From Crocinitomix sp. (GTDB taxonomy: Bacteria > Bacteroidota > Bacteroidia > Flavobacteriales_D > Crocinitomicaceae), in assembly GCA_020849935.1 (NCBI GenBank), contig JADZFJ010000356.1:1-5222 (forward strand): a DNA stretch of 5,222 nt, given 5' to 3'. Positions 4,311 to 5,222 of this stretch are shown here, one piece after another. The translations under genes were made by a program, and so were the position numbers. The notes below the pieces were generated by a model. That model saw only the letters and a list, made by a program, of their open reading frames with translations. It was not told the origin of the DNA and did not search any database. Each line of letters begins with the position of its first letter. The first letter of the stretch is position 1.

Positions 4311-5222
4311 CTAAAACTCAAAAACATTCTGAATCCCCGTTTTCACCTTCTCAGCATTGGTCAAAAGCGCAGCTTCTAATGTCGAATTTAAAGGAATAGC
4401 TGGGGTATCAACAGAACCAATAATTTCGATTGGTGCGTCTAATTGTTTGAAACAATTTTTTTGAATTTTAGCTGCAATGCTCAAGGTGAACGTCGCTTCG
4501 ATAGATTCTTCGGTGACTAATAAGCATTTATTATGGAGGTTAACCGCCTCAAAAACGGCAGTTTCATCCCAAGGACTCAAGGTGCGAAGGTCAATAATTT
4601 CAATTTGACCTGGGAAACTTTCCGCCGCTTCTAACGACCAATAAACACCCCTGCCATACGTCACAATCACTAACGATTCGCCATTTGCAATTTTATCAGG
4701 AGCCGCCGCCAACACTTGACGAGCTTTTCCAAATGGAATCACATAATCTTCATCTGGTTCCACCGTCATGGCGCCTTCCGTTCCTTTAATTTTACTCCAA
4801 TAAAGTCCTTTATGTTCGAGCATTACCACCGGATTAGGGTCGTAAAACGCCGCTTTCATTAATCCTTTTAAATCGGCACCAGTGGATGGATACGCCACCT
4901 TAATTCCTCGAATATTCGTTACTACCGATTCGACACTGGACGAATGGTAAGGGCCACCACTGCCATACGCACCAATGGGCACACGTATAATTGAACTCAC
5001 CGGCCATTTGCCATTAGAGAGGTAATACGAACGACTCACTTCGGTGAACAATTGATTCAATCCTGGCCAAATATAATCGGCAAATTGAACCTCCACAATA
5101 GGTTTTAAGCCAACGGCAGACATTCCAACCGTACTACCAATAATAAATGCTTCTTGAATAGGCGTGTTAAAAACACGGTTGTCCCCAAACTGTTGCGCCA
5201 AGGTAGCTGCCTCGCGGAAAAC
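4311..5222 (-). CDS. 2-oxo acid dehydrogenase E1 component, beta (transketolase-type) region, N-terminus outside window
   Basis: The visible 303 residues reach the stop (TAG, complement of 4311-4313). The frame is open to the window edge, reading VFREAATLAQQFGDNRVFNT, so the TTG at 5199-5201 is an internal codon, not the start. E1 beta hallmarks occur in order: NTPIQEAFIIG and GMSAVGLKPIVEVQFADYIWP (pyrimidine-binding domain), VPIGAYGSGGPYHSSSVES, VAYPSTGADLKGLM, VVMLEHKGLYW, VTYGRGV, then the transketolase C-terminal domain with IEIIDLRTLSPWD and DTPAIPLNSTLE. The enzyme decarboxylates pyruvate or branched-chain 2-oxo acids using thiamine diphosphate and passes the acyl group to E2 lipoate in the cytoplasm. 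Substrate cannot be settled here. Many Bacteroidota have alpha and beta fused in one chain, and this could be one, but the alpha part is out of view. It is convergent with the lipoprotein gene and visibly less AT-rich than the toxin island, consistent with core-genome DNA. Confidence 0.9.
   Translation of the reverse strand, partial: VFREAATLAQQFGDNRVFNTPIQEAFIIGSTVGMSAVGLKPIVEVQFADYIWPGLNQLFTEVSRSYYLSNGKWPVSSIIRVPIGAYGSGGPYHSSSVESVVTNIRGIKVAYPSTGADLKGLMKAAFYDPNPVVMLEHKGLYWSKIKGTEGAMTVEPDEDYVIPFGKARQVLAAAPDKIANGESLVIVTYGRGVYWSLEAAESFPGQIEIIDLRTLSPWDETAVFEAVNLHNKCLLVTEESIEATFTLSIAAKIQKNCFKQLDAPIEIIGSVDTPAIPLNSTLEAALLTNAEKVKTGIQNVFEF

Noticed and set aside
5199..5201. TTG as the start of the dehydrogenase gene
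   Set aside because: The frame stays open to the window edge with conserved E1 beta sequence upstream of it, so the gene is truncated by the window, not started here.
1..5222. CRISPR array, tRNA or rRNA genes, complete insertion sequence
   Set aside because: No regularly spaced repeats, no recognisable structural RNA and no transposase reading frame were found on either strand.

Overview
The window looks like a chromosomal accessory region from a member of the Bacteroidota. The evidence is an AT-rich composition, no recognisable Shine-Dalgarno sequences before the starts, a lipoprotein carrying the Asn-Tyr-Asn / Asp-Asp-Gly-Ser-Cys motif common in that phylum, and a keto-acid dehydrogenase E1 beta region that reads on past its usual N-terminus. 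The assignment to phylum is inference; no RNA gene or ribosomal marker is present.

Layout. The left edge (1-126) is the acidic tail of an unidentified plus-strand gene. Bases 127-290 have no convincing gene. Bases 291-488 hold an undeclared fragment of a polymorphic-toxin deaminase domain (Zn-binding Pro-Cys-Thr-Ser-Cys) with no start. Two tandem SUKH (SMI1/KNR4)-type immunity genes follow (497-967 and 972-1460), 4 bases apart. A third copy (1465-1529) is cut off after about 21 codons by a palindromic repeat. Next is an orphan toxin module (1653-2516): a Hint autoprocessing domain joined to a C-terminal GIY-YIG (URI-type) nuclease domain, without any delivery or export N-terminus. It is followed by a small acidic protein (2570-2968), probably its immunity protein, and by an all-helical acidic protein (3092-3547), possibly another orphan immunity protein. 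A small secreted lipoprotein (3679-4134) closes the plus-strand set. A second copy of the palindromic repeat sits at about 4219-4299 in the convergent gap. The right edge (4311-5222, minus) is the C-terminal 303 residues of a keto-acid dehydrogenase E1 beta region, an ordinary metabolic gene visibly richer in G and C than the toxin island.

How it fits together. Polymorphic toxin loci grow by recombination that swaps C-terminal toxin tips and leaves displaced tips with their immunity genes downstream. The pattern here (a decayed deaminase tip, duplicated and truncated SUKH genes, an orphan Hint-nuclease tip, then immunity-like genes) fits such a cassette reservoir lying 3' of a full-length toxin gene outside the window. 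The two intact SUKH genes are a mosaic: a central 108-base block is about 94% identical between them, while the 108 bases just upstream are only 75% identical, which suggests recent gene conversion. Most functional assignments are from motif reading, not from a database search.
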